This document shows positions 61,911 through 64,000 of a DNA stretch of 64,000 bases, piece after piece. How positions within the stretch are numbered: the stretch's first letter is position 1; each line of letters opens with the position of its first letter. Position numbers and translations under genes: made by a program. Location: the NCBI GenBank assembly GCA_038373865.1, contig JAXGGA010001086.1:1-64000 (forward strand), written 5' to 3'. Source of the stretch: Uloborus plumipes (taxonomy: Eukaryota; Arthropoda; Arachnida; Araneae; Uloboridae). The notes beneath the pieces are model-generated. The model saw only the letters and a list, made by a program, of their open reading frames with translations. It was not told where the DNA came from and searched no databases.

Positions 61911-61951
61911 AGTTCATTTACGTGCATTTGTCAAATGCACGTAAATGAACT
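61911..61951. repeat. perfect 19-bp hairpin
   Basis: AGTTCATTTACGTGCATTT and its exact complement are separated by only GTC. No mismatch in 19 bp. Confidence 0.9.
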
Positions 61952-63477
61952 ATTTCCACTGCATATTTTTAAGAATAATTTCAGTAGATAAAATGATCGT
62001 TGCCAATCAAAAAAATATATGAAATCGGTTGTACCCTTTTGTTTTACTTAAAAAACCGATTCAAATTTGCAGAATCGAACAAAGGAAGCAAATTATAGTT
62101 TACAGCCAAAAGATTCAATTTAAAAAGAAATTTAATCATATATTTTTTCCAAATTTAAATTATTTAACGATAATAATATTATTAATACTTTCAAAATAAA
62201 ATTAAAATAATAACCCTCTATAACTATTTATTATCAACGATAAAATCTCTGCTACTCTTTCTATTGTGAAAACGAAAAAAAAAACCCCTCAAATTTTACT
62301 GATTTAGTATGAAAAAACCATTACTCAACCCTTTTCCTTACGAAACTAGAGAGAAATTGCATTCAGTTTTTATTCTTGTTTTCCTATTCTTAAAATAAGA
62401 AATATTTCAGAACATCTATAGTTTTCTCTATTTTCCAATAAAAATATTTTTAGGCCTCATTGAGAAGTTGAGAAAGAAGTTTCAGTAGTTTTCCCGTATA
62501 TAGTGTCCAGTTTTATTTATTTATCAATTTGTTTGAGAAATGTTTGAGATTGAACGTAAAATTATTCAAATCAAAAAGTTAAACAGAAATGAATTCTCAT
62601 GGCTAAGCAAGAACAAAAACTAATGTTCGAATAGGTCTTGCTCGTTCAAAAGTTATCAAGGAGGTGGACAGACATACTTTCAAGCACACATCTCCAAATC
62701 TCTAAACCCTACTTTTAAATGTTTAAGTTTTTTAAATTAATTTATGTTTGACTTTTTTTGCTTGCTTTTAGCGACATTTTAATGGAGATTAAACCTTCTC
62801 TTTTGTGCTCGTTTTCTTTCTTACGAAAGCGTAAGCAAAAATTGAGTTTTATTTGGTAGACAAATTGCAGAAAGATATATTCACAAGAATAATGATGCCG
62901 GTGCTAATTTTCAAGTTTCAGAACTTGTAGGATATTAGAAACCGAATATTTGACATGCATGACACGTTTCCTGAAAATAAGCCTAGAAGTGTGCCATCAT
63001 TTCCTTCCTCTACCAGATTGACTGTTTTGAGCGAAATTTAATCCCACTTAGAGGTTAAACATGTAACAGTGTCTGACCTTGGCTTGAACAAACCCTTCAA
63101 AAGTGAATTTATGGTGTTTTTCTCACATTAAAAAAGGTTGACTGGGATGCATCTTTGTGTATAATTATTCGATGCTGTGGGTCTTACTGGAGGGAGATAT
63201 GAATCCGGGAGGACGACGGGCCACTTGTGTAGTGCGACCAAAAATCGTTTTAATCGCTCGTACGACATATAAATATGTGCAGAACGTAAAAGCTTTCGTT
63301 GCTGCTCGCGTTAATTAATTCAACTCAAATAATGGTTGCAGACAGGGCTCAATTTCTAACAAGAAGCGTATGGGAGCCTTATAGTCTTCAGAACTTGCGA
63401 GACCTGAAAGAAAAATACCCAACCTTAAAGGCAAAAAAAAAAAAAAAAAACTTTGGAATACTTTGAGAATTGGAAAA
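61952..63477. other. intergenic AT-rich stretch
   Basis: Nothing recognised. Confidence 0.4.
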
Positions 63478-63600
63478 TTAATCTCTTTCAATGTAGTCTC
63501 TTTAGGACTCCACACACTTCTCGTAGTGGTTCATCCATTGTTGGAAACATTCTGGGTAGGACTGTTTTGGAATGCAGTTTTGTTTGGCTGTGGTTGCTAG
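63478..63600 (-). pseudogene. mariner-like transposase, extreme C-terminal fragment
   Basis: The - strand reads YPECFQQWMNHYEKCVES, then a TAA, then RDYIERD and a final TAA at 63478-63480. The pattern C-F-x-x-W-x-x-R/H-h-x-K-C-h followed by G-D-Y-h-E-G-D at the terminus is characteristic of mariner-type transposases. An A-run of 18 follows the end of the frame. No catalytic part is in reach to the right. Confidence 0.5.
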
Positions 63601-64000
63601 TGATGTGCCCTATGCCTGTATCCACGGATATGTGAGGGAAAATAAAGATCTGTATCCGTTTTACGTTTGGGACTCTTAAACGGATATTTTATAGTCTTGA
63701 TTTTTATTACATATTCGAAACTCTACACATAGGCAACTAAAAAATGCTATTAAATTTCATGAAATTAGTTTTTTACAGCTTATAAAATTTATAAGGTATC
63801 ATTTTAGCAATTAAATAGTCAATTTCTATTAATTTGGTAATTGTATATTCCTTATTTTGGCTTTTGTAAGTATTCTTCGGAAAAAATTCAACGAAATTTT
63901 CTGTTTACTGTTTGTGAAGATATTACTGGCTGTGTAATTTTACCGGTTAGATATGAGTTGGAAAGATCAGGTCAGCTCTGCATTCATGCTGAAATAAAAT
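63601..64000. other. right edge of window, unassigned
   Basis: A GTATCC/GGATAC inverted pair at 63618-63690 hints at a repeat end, but no element could be defined. Confidence 0.3.

Overview
This window looks like AT-rich, intron-rich animal nuclear DNA, most likely from a chelicerate and perhaps a spider. The reasons are two secreted Grp7-allergen/TULIP-like genes with multi-kilobase introns and a dense load of decayed Tc1, mariner, pogo-like and hAT transposons. There are no operons, bacterial signals or CRISPR arrays. The taxon is an inference and the species cannot be named.

Host genes. Two paralogous genes lie head-to-tail on the + strand. Gene 1 has coding exons 14100-14136 and 18875-19485 (215 aa). 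Gene 2 has coding exons 26284-26326 and 33726-34336 (217 aa). In both, a short first coding exon holds a signal peptide and ends in phase 1 at a Gly codon before GTAAGT. A single large exon then holds the whole mature domain. By hand alignment about half the residues match. Both keep two Cys 14 residues apart and two N-glycosylation sequons. Each first coding exon starts exactly 5 nt after an apparent splice acceptor, so an untranslated leader exon is likely. A candidate leader for gene 1 is near 4617-4670.

Transposons, left to right: hairpin (17-204), mariner relic (749-1348), hAT-type MITE (1444-1643), Tc1 fragment (1998-2207), motif-repeat element A (2719-4307), hAT-like element (5404-9324) with a nested Tc1 copy (5688-7116), short hAT MITE (10059-10229), pogo-like relics (12346-13470, 17025-18350, 21548-23086), second Tc1 copy (24042-25460), hAT-like elements (31418-33198, 36091-36628), TA-flanked motif-repeat element (37789-39488), element B (41961-46690) split by a giant foldback (42182-45015), tRNA-like SINE head (47397-47471), long TA microsatellite (51299-51396), nearly complete hAT with a decayed transposase gene and an apparent intron (58018-60613), and a mariner C-terminal fragment near 63500.

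Most distinctive observation. Several elements each carry their own short motif, repeated in the ends and the interior (GGTTGTGAC; GGGGTAATTATGAAC; AAGTGCGTAC; TCGGAACA; GTTACCGATCTGA). Three of these families retain different parts of a pogo/Tigger/Jerky-type transposase, and where the ends are clear they are flanked by TA. This points to a diversified set of pogo-like transposons with family-specific arrays of possible binding sites. The GTTACCGATCTGA family (A and B) has different ends and no recognisable coding sequence, and may be a separate, undescribed type. From about 46.7 to 58 kb I see no gene.
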